From assembly GCA_036262075.1 (NCBI GenBank), contig DATAJO010000034.1:221996-285995 (forward strand): a stretch of 64,000 nt of DNA, read 5' to 3'. This document shows, piece by piece, positions 42,232-51,201 of the stretch (the stretch's first letter is position 1; every line of letters begins with the position of its first letter). A program made the translations under genes and the position numbers. The DNA comes from JACDBZ01 sp036262075 (lineage in GTDB: Bacteria; Chloroflexota; Limnocylindria; QHBO01). The notes beneath the pieces were generated by a model, which was not told the origin of the DNA, did not search any database, and saw nothing but the letters and a program-made list of their open reading frames with translations.

Positions 42232-42922
42232 CCACACGCGCGTCGACCCGCGCGACTCGGTGCTCCCGCCGTGGGTGAAGCAGAGCGCCCGCGCCGCGCT
42301 CGCCCCGGTGGTGCGCCTCGCGCAGGCCCTCCATCTCACGCCGAACGCGATCACCGTGCTCGGCCTGCTCATCACCATCGTGGCCTCGACCCTGGTCGCG
42401 GGCGGCTGGCTGCTCCTCGGGGCGGCGATCCTGACCGCCGGGTCGCTGCTCGACGCGGTCGACGGCGCGCTCGCCCGGGCCCAGGGCGGCGGGACGCCGT
42501 TCGGCGGCTTCCTCGACTCGACCCTCGACCGCGCCGGCGAGGCCGTCCTGTTCGCCGGCATCGCCGCCTGGTTCCTGTTCCACCAGCCCGACCCGCGCTG
42601 GGCGGTGATGCTCGCCATCGCGGCGCTCGGCGCGTCGTTCCTCGTCAGCTACGCGCACGCCCGCGCCCAGGGCATCGGCCTGGCGGCCGACGTCGGGCTC
42701 GCCCCGCGGACCGAGCGCCTCGTCATCACCATCGCCGGCGTGGCCCTCGCCGGCATCGGCTTCACGGCAGGGCTGTATGCCGCCCTCGCGGTCGTGGCCG
42801 CCCTCAGCCTCGTCACCGTCGCGCAGCGCATCCGCCACGTCTGGCACCTCAGCCGGGCGGGGGCCGCGCCCGACGCGTCCGTCCCACCGAGCTCGTCCTC
42901 GACACCCAGCAAGGAGAAGTGA
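42221..42922 (+). CDS. CDP-alcohol phosphatidyltransferase, probably PI (or PI-phosphate) synthase
   Basis: This 233-residue membrane enzyme moves a phosphatidyl group from CDP-diacylglycerol to an alcohol. The CDP-OH-P signature DGxxAR-x8-GxxxDxxxD is complete: DGALAR, then GGFLDSTLD, near residues 81-102. About five to six helices are visible. Because the next gene is inositol-phosphate synthase, the alcohol is likely inositol-1-phosphate (as in actinobacterial PIP synthase). Phosphatidylglycerophosphate synthase is the main alternative. ATG 42221 overlaps the ArsR stop. Confidence 0.85.
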   Translation: MSASHTRVDPRDSVLPPWVKQSARAALAPVVRLAQALHLTPNAITVLGLLITIVASTLVAGGWLLLGAAILTAGSLLDAVDGALARAQGGGTPFGGFLDSTLDRAGEAVLFAGIAAWFLFHQPDPRWAVMLAIAALGASFLVSYAHARAQGIGLAADVGLAPRTERLVITIAGVALAGIGFTAGLYAALAVVAALSLVTVAQRIRHVWHLSRAGAAPDASVPPSSSSTPSKEK

Positions 42923-42927
42923 CTTCC

Positions 42928-44151
42928 GTGGCATCCACGAACGGGAAGGCCGCCCGCAACGGCCATCGGCCGAGCGATGGCAAGGTCCGCGTCGCGATCG
43001 TCGGCGTCGGCAACTGCGCGTCGAGCCTCGTCCAGGGCCGCTACTACTACGCCGATGCGAAGCCGGGCGACTTCGTCCCGGGGCTGATGCACGTCGACCT
43101 CGGCGGCTACCACGTCCGGGACATCGAGTTCGTCGCCGCCTTCGACATCGACCGCGAGAAGGTCGGCAGGGACCTGTCGGAGGCGATCTTCGCCGGGCAG
43201 AACAACACCTACAAGTTCGCCGACGTGCCGCACCTCGGCGTGACGGTCGAGCGCGGGATGACCCACGACGGCCTCGGCAAGTACCTGTCCGAGATCATCG
43301 AGAAGGCGCCCGGCCCGACGGCCGACATCGTCGGCATCCTGAAGGAGCGCGAGGTCGACGTCATGGTCTCGTACCTTCCCGTCGGCTCGGAGCAGGCGAC
43401 GAAGTGGTACGCCGAGCAGGCGATCCAGGCCGGCGTCGCGTTCGTGAACGCCATCCCGGTCTTCATCGGACGTGAGCCGTACTGGCAGCGCCGCTTCGCC
43501 GAGGCGGGGCTGCCGATCATCGGCGACGACATCAAGTCGCAGGTCGGCGCGACGATCACCCACCGCGTCCTCACCCGCCTGTTCATGGACCGCGGCGTGC
43601 GGATCGACCGCACCTACCAGCTGAACTTCGGCGGCAACACCGACTTCCTGAACATGCTCGAGCGCGAGCGGCTCGAGTCGAAGAAGATCAGCAAGACGAA
43701 CGCGGTGACCTCGATGATCGACTACGACATCGAGGACGACGACGTCCACGTCGGCCCGTCGGACTACGTTCCGTGGCTGAAGGACCGCAAGTGGTGCCAC
43801 ATCCGGATGGAGGGCACGACCTACGGTGACGTGCCGCTCAACGTGGAGCTCAAGCTCGAGGTCTGGGACTCGCCCAACAGCGCGGGCGTCATCACCGATG
43901 CCATCCGCTGCGCGAAGCTCGGCCTCGACCGTGGCCTGGCCGGCACGCTCGTGGCGCCGAGCTCGTACTTCATGAAGAGCCCGCCGATCCAGATCCACGA
44001 CGACGTGGCCCACGACCGCGTCGAGGCGTTCATCCGCGGCGAGGACAACGAGACGCTCGTCGGGACCGAGAAGCCGAAGCCGCGGAAGAAGGTGAGGGCG
44101 CCGGCGTCGACCGAGGCGAAGGCCGAGGCCGCGGCCGCCGAAGCGCGCTGA
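42928..44151 (+). CDS. ino1: Myo-inositol-1-phosphate synthase
   Basis: This 407-residue NAD-dependent enzyme converts glucose-6-phosphate to inositol-3-phosphate (1L-myo-inositol-1-phosphate), the first step of inositol lipid synthesis. The N-terminal Rossmann motif VAIVGVGNCASSLVQG, and VSYLPVGSEQATKWYAEQA, GDDIKSQVGATITHRVL, and LNFGGNTDFLNM stretches are diagnostic of the prokaryotic type. The C-terminal 30 residues are a Lys/Ala/Glu-rich tail. GTG 42928 is preferred: the AAGGAG ribosome-binding site lies about 12 nt upstream, whereas the GTG at 42919 would be too close to it. The gene feeds inositol-P to the preceding synthase. Confidence 0.96.
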   Translation: MASTNGKAARNGHRPSDGKVRVAIVGVGNCASSLVQGRYYYADAKPGDFVPGLMHVDLGGYHVRDIEFVAAFDIDREKVGRDLSEAIFAGQNNTYKFADVPHLGVTVERGMTHDGLGKYLSEIIEKAPGPTADIVGILKEREVDVMVSYLPVGSEQATKWYAEQAIQAGVAFVNAIPVFIGREPYWQRRFAEAGLPIIGDDIKSQVGATITHRVLTRLFMDRGVRIDRTYQLNFGGNTDFLNMLERERLESKKISKTNAVTSMIDYDIEDDDVHVGPSDYVPWLKDRKWCHIRMEGTTYGDVPLNVELKLEVWDSPNSAGVITDAIRCAKLGLDRGLAGTLVAPSSYFMKSPPIQIHDDVAHDRVEAFIRGEDNETLVGTEKPKPRKKVRAPASTEAKAEAAAAEAR

Positions 44152-44153
44152 GC

Positions 44154-45125
44154 TTGGCCACCGGCAGCTCGGGCGGCGAGCGCCTCGTCGAGCGCGCCGT
44201 CTACTGGGGATACCGCCTGGCCGAGGGAGTGCTGAACGCGCTCCCTCGCCGGCTGCTCATGCCCGCCGCGGCGGCCGTCGGCAACGTCGCCTACGACCTC
44301 GCCGGGCCGAAGGCGCGGCTGACCCGCGAGAACCTCGCCCGGCCGATGGGCCTCGACCCCGACGCCAGGCCGGTCCGGGCCGCCGCGCGCCGGGCGTTCC
44401 GCAACTACGCGAAATACCTCGTCGACATGATGCGCATGGGCGAGCTGACGCCCGAGGACGCGCGGGACCTCGTGCGCATCGAGAACCCCGACGTCCTGGC
44501 CCGCGCGCGCGAGGTGGGCGGGACCGGCGTGCTCGTGTGCACGGTCCACGTCGGCGGCATGGACCTCGTCGGCGCCGGCCTGAAGGTCCACGGCGAGTCA
44601 CTCCACGTCGTCGCCGACGACACGACCTACGGCCGCCTGTACGACCACCTCGCCGAGCAGCGCCGCAGGCAGGACATGCACCTCATCGGCTGGCGCAACC
44701 TGCGCGGCCTGTTCAAGGCGCTGCGCGACGGCGAGAACCTCGTCCTGTTCTGCGACGGCGGCTTCCGGCGCGGCGACGTGCCGGTGGTGTTCTGCGGCGA
44801 GCCGACGACGTTCCCGCCCGGCCCGGCGACGCTGTCGGCGAAGACCGGCGCGCCGATGGTTCCCGTCGCCGCCCGCCGCATGCCCGACGAGCGGTTCCTG
44901 GCCAGCGGCCTGCGGTACGTGCGCTGCGCCTCGACCGAGCCTGCCGACATCGTCCGCGCCACGCAGCAGCTCGCCGACGAGCTCGCCTCGGTCATCCGCG
45001 AGGATCCGGGGCAGTGGTACATGTTCCGTCCGGTCTGGCCGCAGACCGACGAGGACCGCGACTGGGCGCGGCGCGCGCTCGAGGCCGCGCAGCGCGGCGA
45101 GGATTGGACGAAGATCCGTCCCTGA
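44154..45125 (+). CDS. Lysophospholipid acyltransferase, PatA/LpxL-like (first of two)
   Basis: This 323-residue protein belongs to the LpxL/HtrB-type acyltransferases that include mycobacterial PatA, which acylates phosphatidylinositol mannosides. The catalytic HX4D/E motif appears as TVHVGGMDLVG near residues 127-137, and CDGGFRRGDVPVVFCGE-type sequence follows (LFCDGGFRRG). VAARRMPDERF is in the later region. The start is TTG 44154, 2 nt after the ino1 stop. It overlaps the second acyltransferase by 1 nt. Confidence 0.84.
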   Translation: MATGSSGGERLVERAVYWGYRLAEGVLNALPRRLLMPAAAAVGNVAYDLAGPKARLTRENLARPMGLDPDARPVRAAARRAFRNYAKYLVDMMRMGELTPEDARDLVRIENPDVLARAREVGGTGVLVCTVHVGGMDLVGAGLKVHGESLHVVADDTTYGRLYDHLAEQRRRQDMHLIGWRNLRGLFKALRDGENLVLFCDGGFRRGDVPVVFCGEPTTFPPGPATLSAKTGAPMVPVAARRMPDERFLASGLRYVRCASTEPADIVRATQQLADELASVIREDPGQWYMFRPVWPQTDEDRDWARRALEAAQRGEDWTKIRP

Positions 45126-46015
45126 TGCTCCGTCTCGCGCTCGCGCTCGCCGACCGGCTGGTGAACCTCCTGCCGGCACGCGTCGCCTGGGTCCTGGCCG
45201 ACGTCGCGGGCGACGCGTGGCGCCGGTTCTCGCCGCCGCGCCGGCGGCTCGTCAGCGCCAACCTGCGGCGGGTGTGCGCGGCCACCGGGCGTCCGACCTC
45301 GGGTCCGGCGCTCGCGGCGCTCGTGAGGGCCGCCTTCCGGCACCACGCCCGCTACTACGTCGAGCTGCTCCGCGCGCCGCGCTACCGGCTCGAGGAGATC
45401 GACGGCATCGTCGAGGTGCCGCAGTGGCCGGTGTTCGAGCCGGTGCTGCGCGGACGCCCCGCCATCCTCGTCAGCTGGCATCTCGGCAACTTCGAGCCCT
45501 TCGGCACGTTCCTCGCCGCCCGCGGCATCCGCGCCCTGGCGCCGATGGAGGTCATCGAGCCGCGGGCCCTGTTCGAATTCATCGCCAGTCGCCGCGGCGC
45601 GGGGGCCATCGACCTCGTCGCGCTCGATCAGGCGGGCCGCCCGGTGGCACGCCGGCTGCGCGACCGGGGCCTCGTGGCGATCGTCGGCGATCGGGATCTC
45701 GCCGGAAGCGGCCAGGAGGTGACCGTCTTCGGGCATGCCACGACGTTCCCGACCGGCCCGGCGGCCCTGGCCCTCATGCATGACGCGTCCGTCATCGCCG
45801 GGCGCTGCCTGCGCATCGGCCCCGACCGGTTCGAGGCGACGGGCGAGATCCTCGTCCCGGAGCGCACGGGCGACCGCCGCAGGGACGCCGCCGCCCTCAC
45901 CGAGCGCCTGGCCCGGCGCTTCGAGGCCGACGTGGCGGCCGCGCCCGAGCAGTGGTGGGGCGCGTTCCAGCCGTTCTGGCCCGACCTGCGCGGCGACGGG
46001 GAGCGCGCGGCATGA
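45125..46015 (+). CDS. Lysophospholipid acyltransferase, PatA/LpxL-like (second of two)
   Basis: This 296-residue paralogue has the catalytic HX4E motif in SWHLGNFEPFG near residues 118-128, the IVGDRDLAGSG substrate stretch, and TTFPTGPAALAL. N-terminal LVNLLPARVAWVLADVAGDAWRR resembles the first helix of the neighbour. Two acyltransferases in a row suggest two acylation steps on the lipid or sugar head group. It overlaps the PHP gene by ATGA. Translation is from ATG 45125. Confidence 0.85.
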   Translation: MLRLALALADRLVNLLPARVAWVLADVAGDAWRRFSPPRRRLVSANLRRVCAATGRPTSGPALAALVRAAFRHHARYYVELLRAPRYRLEEIDGIVEVPQWPVFEPVLRGRPAILVSWHLGNFEPFGTFLAARGIRALAPMEVIEPRALFEFIASRRGAGAIDLVALDQAGRPVARRLRDRGLVAIVGDRDLAGSGQEVTVFGHATTFPTGPAALALMHDASVIAGRCLRIGPDRFEATGEILVPERTGDRRRDAAALTERLARRFEADVAAAPEQWWGAFQPFWPDLRGDGERAA

Positions 46016-46806
46016 GCGTTCCGGCCGGCGGCATCAGCCGCGGACGGCAGGGACGGACGGGGCCGCGGGGCGGCGGTGACCGCGGTCGCGCCGACATGCA
46101 CCTCCACTCGCTGTGGTCGGACGGCACCGCGTCGGTCGCCGACATCCTTCGCCACGTCGAGGAGCACACCGACCTCGACGTCATCGCCATCACCGACCAC
46201 GAGCGGATCGACGGGGCGCTGCGCGCGGCCGAGCTCCACGCCGGGGGCGACTACGGCTTCGACCTCGTCATCGGCGAGGAGATCACCACCCGCCGCGGGC
46301 ACGTCCTCGCCCTGTTCATCACCGAGCGCATCCCGGCGCTCCGCCCGCTCGACGAGACGCTGCGCGCGATCCACGCCCAGGGCGGCCTGGCCATCGCCGC
46401 CCATCCGCTGGCGCCCGTGCCGCTCTCGGTGGGCGCGCGGAGCCTGCGCGGCGTCCGCGATCGCGGGGAGCCCGGCGTCGCCTTCGACGCGCTCGAGCTG
46501 TTCAACCCCAGCCACGCCGGGAAGACCCGCCACGAGACGCGGCTGGCGCTGAACGCCGACGAGCTCAACCTGCCGGGCGTCGGGAACTCCGACGCGCACG
46601 TCCTGGCCGGCATCGGCACCGGCTGGACCGAGTTCGACGGCTTCACGGCCGAGGACTACCGGCGGGCCGTCGAGGCGGGGACCGTCACCGCCCACGGCGC
46701 GTTCTGGTCGCAGGTCCACAACGTCGACGTCTACCGCCGCCAGCTGTGGGCCAAGGCGCGGCACCTGTGGCACGCGCTCGCGCCGGGCGACCGCGACTGG
46801 CGCTGA
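46012..46806 (+). CDS. PHP-domain phosphoesterase
   Basis: This 264-residue protein has PHP-fold metal motifs: ADMHLHSLWSDGTASV near residues 28-43, IAITDHERIDG, GEEITTRRGHVLAL, AAHPLAP and GNSDAHVLAGIG. Members hydrolyse phosphoesters or act as nucleases. An N-terminal Gly/Arg-rich stretch of ~25 residues precedes the domain. In related inositol-lipid clusters a PHP-type protein often lies beside the PimA-like gene. Its exact role there is not known. Confidence 0.85.
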   Translation: MSVPAGGISRGRQGRTGPRGGGDRGRADMHLHSLWSDGTASVADILRHVEEHTDLDVIAITDHERIDGALRAAELHAGGDYGFDLVIGEEITTRRGHVLALFITERIPALRPLDETLRAIHAQGGLAIAAHPLAPVPLSVGARSLRGVRDRGEPGVAFDALELFNPSHAGKTRHETRLALNADELNLPGVGNSDAHVLAGIGTGWTEFDGFTAEDYRRAVEAGTVTAHGAFWSQVHNVDVYRRQLWAKARHLWHALAPGDRDWR

Positions 46807-46855
46807 TCCGCGGCGCCGGGCGACCTGCGCGCGGGGATCGGTCATACTCCGACGC

Positions 46856-48061
46856 GTGATCGACCGTCCGCCCACGTCGGCACCGATCCTCGACGCGCCG
46901 CCCGGCTCTCCCGCATCGCTGTCCGGTCGCCCACCGCTCAAGGTCGGAATCGTCAGCCCGTACGGCTACCCGCATCCGGGCGGGGTGAACGAGCACGTCC
47001 GCCACACGTACGACGCCATGCGCCGCATGGGGCACGACGTGTGGATCATCACCTCGAAGTACGGCCGCCAGCGGGAGAGCGAGGGCCACGTCATCCGCCT
47101 CGGCACCGGATGGGCGATGCCGGCCAACGGGAGCGTCGGACGCGTGACGCTCGGGCTGCGCTTCAAGAAGCAGGTGCGCGACGTGCTCGCGGAGCATCGG
47201 TTCGACATCCTCCATTTCCACGAGCCGTTCGTGCCGTTCCTGTCGCCGACGATGCTCGACGCCTCGGACACGGTGAACATCGCCACGTTCCACGCCTTCG
47301 GCGGCTTCAGCCCGTCGTACTGGATCGGCCGCCGATTCGCGGGCCGGCTGGCCAAGCTGCTCCACGGCCGGATCGCCGTGTCGGGCGCCGCGCGCCATTT
47401 CATCAGCCGCTACTTCCCGGGCGAATACCGGATCATCCCGAACGGCGTCGACCTCGAGCGCTTCGCCGACGCCGAGCCGTTCGAGGAGCTGCGCGACGGG
47501 ACGCTGAACATCCTGTTCGTCGGCCGCTTCGAGGAGCGCAAGGGCCTCATCTACCTGCTCAAGGCCTACCACCGCCTTCGCAAGCGGCACGTCGACGCCC
47601 GGCTCCTCGTCATCGGCGACGGCCCGAAGCGGCGCGAGTACAGGCGCTTCGTCGGCCTGCGCGGCATCCGCGACGTCGAGTGGCTGGGCCGGGTGAGCGA
47701 CGAGGACAAGGTCCGCTATTTCGCCAGCGCCGATATCTTCTGCGCGCCGAACACCGGCCAGGAGTCGTTCGGGATCGTGCTGCTCGAGGCGATGGCCGCC
47801 GGCGTGCCGATCGTGGCGTCCGACATTCACGGCTTCAAACGCGTCGTGGAGCGCAACGTCCAGGGCATCCTCGTCGAGCCGCGCAACCCGCGCGCCCTGG
47901 CCGCCGCCCTCTACGCCCTCGCCCGCGACCCCGAGCTGCGCCACGAGATGGGGGAGGCGGGACGTCGCCGCGCCCCGGAGTTCAGCTGGGACCGGGTGAC
48001 CGAGCGGATCGTCGACTTCTACTACGAGACCCGCGACCGGGTGCTGGCCGGGAAGGCCTGA
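46856..48061 (+). CDS. GT4 glycosyltransferase, PimA-like
   Basis: This 401-residue GT-B glycosyltransferase shows YGYPHPGGVNEHVRHTYDAM at the acceptor loop, FHEPFVPFLSPTML, IPNGVDLERF, LFVGRFEERKGLIYLL, and the E-x7-E donor motif in ESFGIVLLEAMAAG. The best matches by motif are mannosyltransferases such as PimA, which adds the first mannose to phosphatidylinositol. Position after PI synthase, ino1 and two PatA-like genes supports that role. The start GTG 46856 gives a 22-residue Pro/Ala-rich N-terminal extension. The stop lies 7 nt from the convergent GNAT gene. Confidence 0.84.
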   Translation: MIDRPPTSAPILDAPPGSPASLSGRPPLKVGIVSPYGYPHPGGVNEHVRHTYDAMRRMGHDVWIITSKYGRQRESEGHVIRLGTGWAMPANGSVGRVTLGLRFKKQVRDVLAEHRFDILHFHEPFVPFLSPTMLDASDTVNIATFHAFGGFSPSYWIGRRFAGRLAKLLHGRIAVSGAARHFISRYFPGEYRIIPNGVDLERFADAEPFEELRDGTLNILFVGRFEERKGLIYLLKAYHRLRKRHVDARLLVIGDGPKRREYRRFVGLRGIRDVEWLGRVSDEDKVRYFASADIFCAPNTGQESFGIVLLEAMAAGVPIVASDIHGFKRVVERNVQGILVEPRNPRALAAALYALARDPELRHEMGEAGRRRAPEFSWDRVTERIVDFYYETRDRVLAGKA

Positions 48062-48068
48062 GCAGCGC

Positions 48069-49076
48069 TCAGGCCTCCATCGGCTTGCGCCAGGCGATGA
48101 ACGTCCGCTCCGGCTCGAACCCGAGCGACCGATACAGGTCGGTGGCGCCGGTCGGCGAGTCGGTGTCGACCCCCAGGGAGGCGGAGGTGAACCCGGCCTC
48201 GCGCGCACCGACCAGCGAGCTCGCCAGCAGCGCCCGCGCCAGCCCGCGCCGGCGCCATGGCCGCCGGACCGAGACGCCCGAGACGTAGACCCGGCGACGG
48301 CCGTGGCGCTCGTTCTCGGCCTCCGGAACCTGGGTCGTGACCGCGCCGGCGATCTCGCCCCCGTCCCAGCCGATGCGCCAGAAGCGGGGGTCGGCGTTCT
48401 CGGGGTCGGCCTCGAACCGCGTCCAGTCCTCATCCGTCCACTCGGCCTCGCCCCAGTGGTCGCGGAACGCCTCCGCCTCGGCCTCCCAGATGGCCCGGTA
48501 CTGGTCGCGCGTGACCGGCCGCAGCTCGAGCCCCTCGGGCATCGGCGGCGCGACGATCGCGTCGAGCGAGGGGGCGACCATGTCGTAGAACCAGCGCGCC
48601 GGCTCGTAGCCGGCCGCCGTCAGGAGCGCGGTGTTGCCCGGGTCGACCGCCACGCCCTCCGAGCTCAGCCACTTCGGCGTGACGTCCGGATGCTCGGCGG
48701 CGATCTCGCGGAGCCGCGCCTCGTTGTGGGCGAGCATGGCGGAGCCGATGCCGCGACGGCGCCACGCCGGATGGACGAAGCCGAAGCACTCGTACGTGCG
48801 GCCGCCATCCACGAGCTCCATCCAGAACACGCGGCAGTAGGCGACGACCTCGCCATCCACCTCGGCGAGGAGGATGTCGCGCTCGGGATCGCAGTTCACG
48901 AGCGTCCGGTAGTTCAGGTCGAACTGCTCGAGGGTCGCCACGTCCTCGAGCCCGTCGGCCTCGTGGACCGCCGCGTAGACCGCCAGCATGGCGGGATGGT
49001 CCTCCGGACCCGCGTAGCGGCGGAACCGGAGGCCCGCGACCGCCGGGGCGGCAGGAAGCTCGATGGCGGCGGTCAC
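48069..49076 (-). CDS. Tandem-GNAT acetyltransferase (second of pair)
   Basis: This 335-residue protein has two GNAT-type halves. The first contains CFGFVHPAWRRRGIGSAMLAHN (acetyl-CoA loop RRRGIG); the second has VSGVSVRRPWRRRGLARALLASS and YRSLGFEPERTF. GTG 49076 overlaps the stop of the upstream paralogue by 4 nt. About a third of residues look shared with the preceding gene, so the pair probably arose by duplication. The substrate is unknown; tandem GNAT proteins such as MshD use two domains in different roles. Confidence 0.82.
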   Translation of the reverse strand: MTAAIELPAAPAVAGLRFRRYAGPEDHPAMLAVYAAVHEADGLEDVATLEQFDLNYRTLVNCDPERDILLAEVDGEVVAYCRVFWMELVDGGRTYECFGFVHPAWRRRGIGSAMLAHNEARLREIAAEHPDVTPKWLSSEGVAVDPGNTALLTAAGYEPARWFYDMVAPSLDAIVAPPMPEGLELRPVTRDQYRAIWEAEAEAFRDHWGEAEWTDEDWTRFEADPENADPRFWRIGWDGGEIAGAVTTQVPEAENERHGRRRVYVSGVSVRRPWRRRGLARALLASSLVGAREAGFTSASLGVDTDSPTGATDLYRSLGFEPERTFIAWRKPMEA

Positions 49077-50089
49077 GGGAGCACCTCCTCGAGCGGGCGC
49101 CGCCAGGCGGTCATCCGCTCCGTCACGGAGAAGCCGACTGACTCGTACAGGCCGAGCGCGCCGGACGGGTTGTCCGCGTCGACGCCGAGGGCCGCGATCT
49201 CCATCCCGCGCTCGCGCAGGAGCGCGAAGGCCCGCACGATGAGCGCGCGGGCCAGCCCGCGCCGGCGCCACGCGCGCCGGGTGAACACGCTGTCGAGCCA
49301 TCCGCGCCTGATGCCGAGCTCCTCGTTCTCCTCGGGGTAGATCGCGTTGAGCACCGCGCCGGCGATCTCGTCGCCCTCGAAGGCGACGATGAACAGCGAC
49401 GGCTCGAACTCCGGCGACTCGGCCCAGCGGCGGTAGGCCGCCTCCGAGTCGTCGAACCCGCCCCAATGGTCACGGAACGCGTCGTGGTCGGCGTCCCAGA
49501 TCCGCGGACCGTCCTCGGCGGTCACCGGGCGCACCTCGATGCCCTCGGGCAGCGGGGGGATCGCGGGCAGGTCGCCGTCGATGCGGCGCTCCATGTCGAA
49601 GAACCAGCGTACCGGCTCGAGGCCGTGGCGCTCGGCGAGCCGATGGGCGCCGATGGCGCCCTCCGGGGTCCACGTGCCGAGCACCGTGGGACGCTCGGTG
49701 TCGTGGCTCGCCGCGAGCTCGACGATGCGCCGCAGGCCATCGGCCCACAGCAGCCCGCCTATCCCCCGCCGGCGGAAGGCCGGCTCGACGAAGCCGCGTG
49801 AGCGGTACTCGCGCAGCCCATCGGTCGTGTCGACCCAGTCGACCCACTCGTAGGCGACCGGCCGGCCGTCGACCTCGGCCACCCTCATGTTTCGGTTCGG
49901 ATCGAACCGCTCGGACGGGTGGCGCAGCCAGGCGTCGAGCTCCGGGACGCTGACGCGGCCGCGGACGCCGTCGGCCTCGTACTCGGCGTTCTGGATGCGC
50001 GCCAGATCCGGATGGTCGGCCGGGCCGGCGTACGGGCGCACGACGAGGCCGGGAACCTCGGCCGCCATGGCGGCCGCATCGGTCTGCAT
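49073..50089 (-). CDS. Tandem-GNAT acetyltransferase (first of pair)
   Basis: This 338-residue protein has two GNAT halves with loops SRGFVEPAFRRRGIGGLLWA and VFTRRAWRRRGLARALIVRA, closing with YESVGFSVTERM. ATG 50089 is chosen because GGTGGAG lies six bases upstream; the longer GTG at 50101 lacks a site. It follows the ABC permease after 24 nt and is probably co-transcribed with the exporter, which raises the possibility that the GNAT pair modifies a drug or metabolite handled by the ABC pump. That link is inferred from position only. Confidence 0.82.
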   Translation of the reverse strand: MQTDAAAMAAEVPGLVVRPYAGPADHPDLARIQNAEYEADGVRGRVSVPELDAWLRHPSERFDPNRNMRVAEVDGRPVAYEWVDWVDTTDGLREYRSRGFVEPAFRRRGIGGLLWADGLRRIVELAASHDTERPTVLGTWTPEGAIGAHRLAERHGLEPVRWFFDMERRIDGDLPAIPPLPEGIEVRPVTAEDGPRIWDADHDAFRDHWGGFDDSEAAYRRWAESPEFEPSLFIVAFEGDEIAGAVLNAIYPEENEELGIRRGWLDSVFTRRAWRRRGLARALIVRAFALLRERGMEIAALGVDADNPSGALGLYESVGFSVTERMTAWRRPLEEVLP

Positions 50090-50113
50090 GTCAGTCTCCA
50101 CCGCGGGCGGCCA

Positions 50114-50914
50114 TCAGCCGACCCGCTTGAGCTTGCCGGTCCGCTTCGCGTAGCGCTCGGCGATTCCGAAGACGTAGACGCCGAGCGGGATGAGCACGAC
50201 GCCCATCACGACCAGCGGCCAGACGTTGTTGAGCAGCTCGGTCACCGGCTTGCCGTCGATCAGCCCGCCGCGGATGCCCTCGAGCACGTACGTGCCCGGG
50301 CTGAACTGCCCGATGAACTGCATCCACTCCGGAAGGATCTCCGGCGAGTAGTAGACGCCGCTGAACAGCAGGATGATCGACTGGATGACGAACACCATCT
50401 GGTCGCCGCGCTCGACGTAGAGCAGCGGCAGGATGGCGGCCATCATCCCCACGCCGACGAAGCTGATGGACCCGAGCCCCAGGAACACGGCGGCGGTCAC
50501 GAAGTTACCGCCGGTGAACTCGACGTCGAAGAACAGCAGCATCACGACGAGGATGATCACCATCTGGATCACCGCGTAGGCCACGGCGAAGAAGGTGGAG
50601 CCGATCAGCTGGGTGTAGCGCCGCACCGGCGCCATGAACGTGTATTCGAGCGTTCCCTCCCAGCGCTCCCAGGTGACCGTCTCGCCGATGAAGCCGAAGA
50701 CGATCGACAGGAAGTTCCAGAAGATCGCGCCGATGATGAGGGTCTGGAGCAGGATCGGGTCGTCCTGGCCCACGCCGATGAAGGCCACCGCCAGGGCGGC
50801 CGCCAGCGAGTAGACGAGCCAGGCGACCTCCCAGCCCCAGTACCGCTTCGTCAGGTTGAAGTTGCGCTCGACGAAGGCCAGGCTGGCCCGCAGCTCGCGC
50901 GTCGCGATCGTCAT
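50114..50914 (-). CDS. ABC-2 type exporter permease
   Basis: This 266-residue membrane protein has six hydrophobic helices. It begins MTIATRELRASLAFVERNFNL and contains the ABC-2 elements WERWEGTLEYTFMAPVRRY (loop between helices 2 and 3) and FSGVYYSPEILPEWMQFIGQFSPGTY near the end. With the ATPase gene at 51202-52107 it should form an exporter for a drug, lipid or polysaccharide. The 65-residue basic protein gene lies between them. Confidence 0.9.
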   Translation of the reverse strand: MTIATRELRASLAFVERNFNLTKRYWGWEVAWLVYSLAAALAVAFIGVGQDDPILLQTLIIGAIFWNFLSIVFGFIGETVTWERWEGTLEYTFMAPVRRYTQLIGSTFFAVAYAVIQMVIILVVMLLFFDVEFTGGNFVTAAVFLGLGSISFVGVGMMAAILPLLYVERGDQMVFVIQSIILLFSGVYYSPEILPEWMQFIGQFSPGTYVLEGIRGGLIDGKPVTELLNNVWPLVVMGVVLIPLGVYVFGIAERYAKRTGKLKRVG

Positions 50915-50980
50915 CGATCCGTTCTCGCATGCTCGTGTCGTCGTCTTCGTGGATGGGCCGATGGGCCCGGCCGCGTGCCC

Positions 50981-51178
50981 TCAGCGGGCACGGGCCGGAC
51001 GCATGGCTGGCTCGTTCGCGAGCCGGCTGCCGATCGCAACCAGCCGTCGCCCGAGCCATCGGCGCATGCGGCGCCGCGGGTGACGCTCCCAGGGCTGGAG
51101 GCGCGTCGCGGCCGGCACGCGCGCCAGGCGCCGCTCCATGAGGGCGTACGCCAAACGCAGGTCGGATGCGCGCTGCAC
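50981..51178 (-). CDS. Small Arg-rich protein (65 aa) between ABC subunit genes
   Basis: A frame from GTG 51178 encodes a 65-residue, very basic protein (start VQRASDLRLAYALMERRLAR; later HPRRRMRRWLGRRL). It is preceded by one of the best ribosome-binding sites in the window (AGGAGGTG at 51185-51192, about 7 nt before the GTG). It lies 23 nt after the ATPase stop and 66 nt before the permease, on the same strand. The first half could form an amphipathic helix. No family is recognised. It might be an accessory subunit of the exporter. Confidence 0.6.
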   Translation of the reverse strand: MQRASDLRLAYALMERRLARVPAATRLQPWERHPRRRMRRWLGRRLVAIGSRLANEPAMRPARAR

Positions 51179-51201
51179 GGTCATCACCTCCTCTCGATCA
51201 G

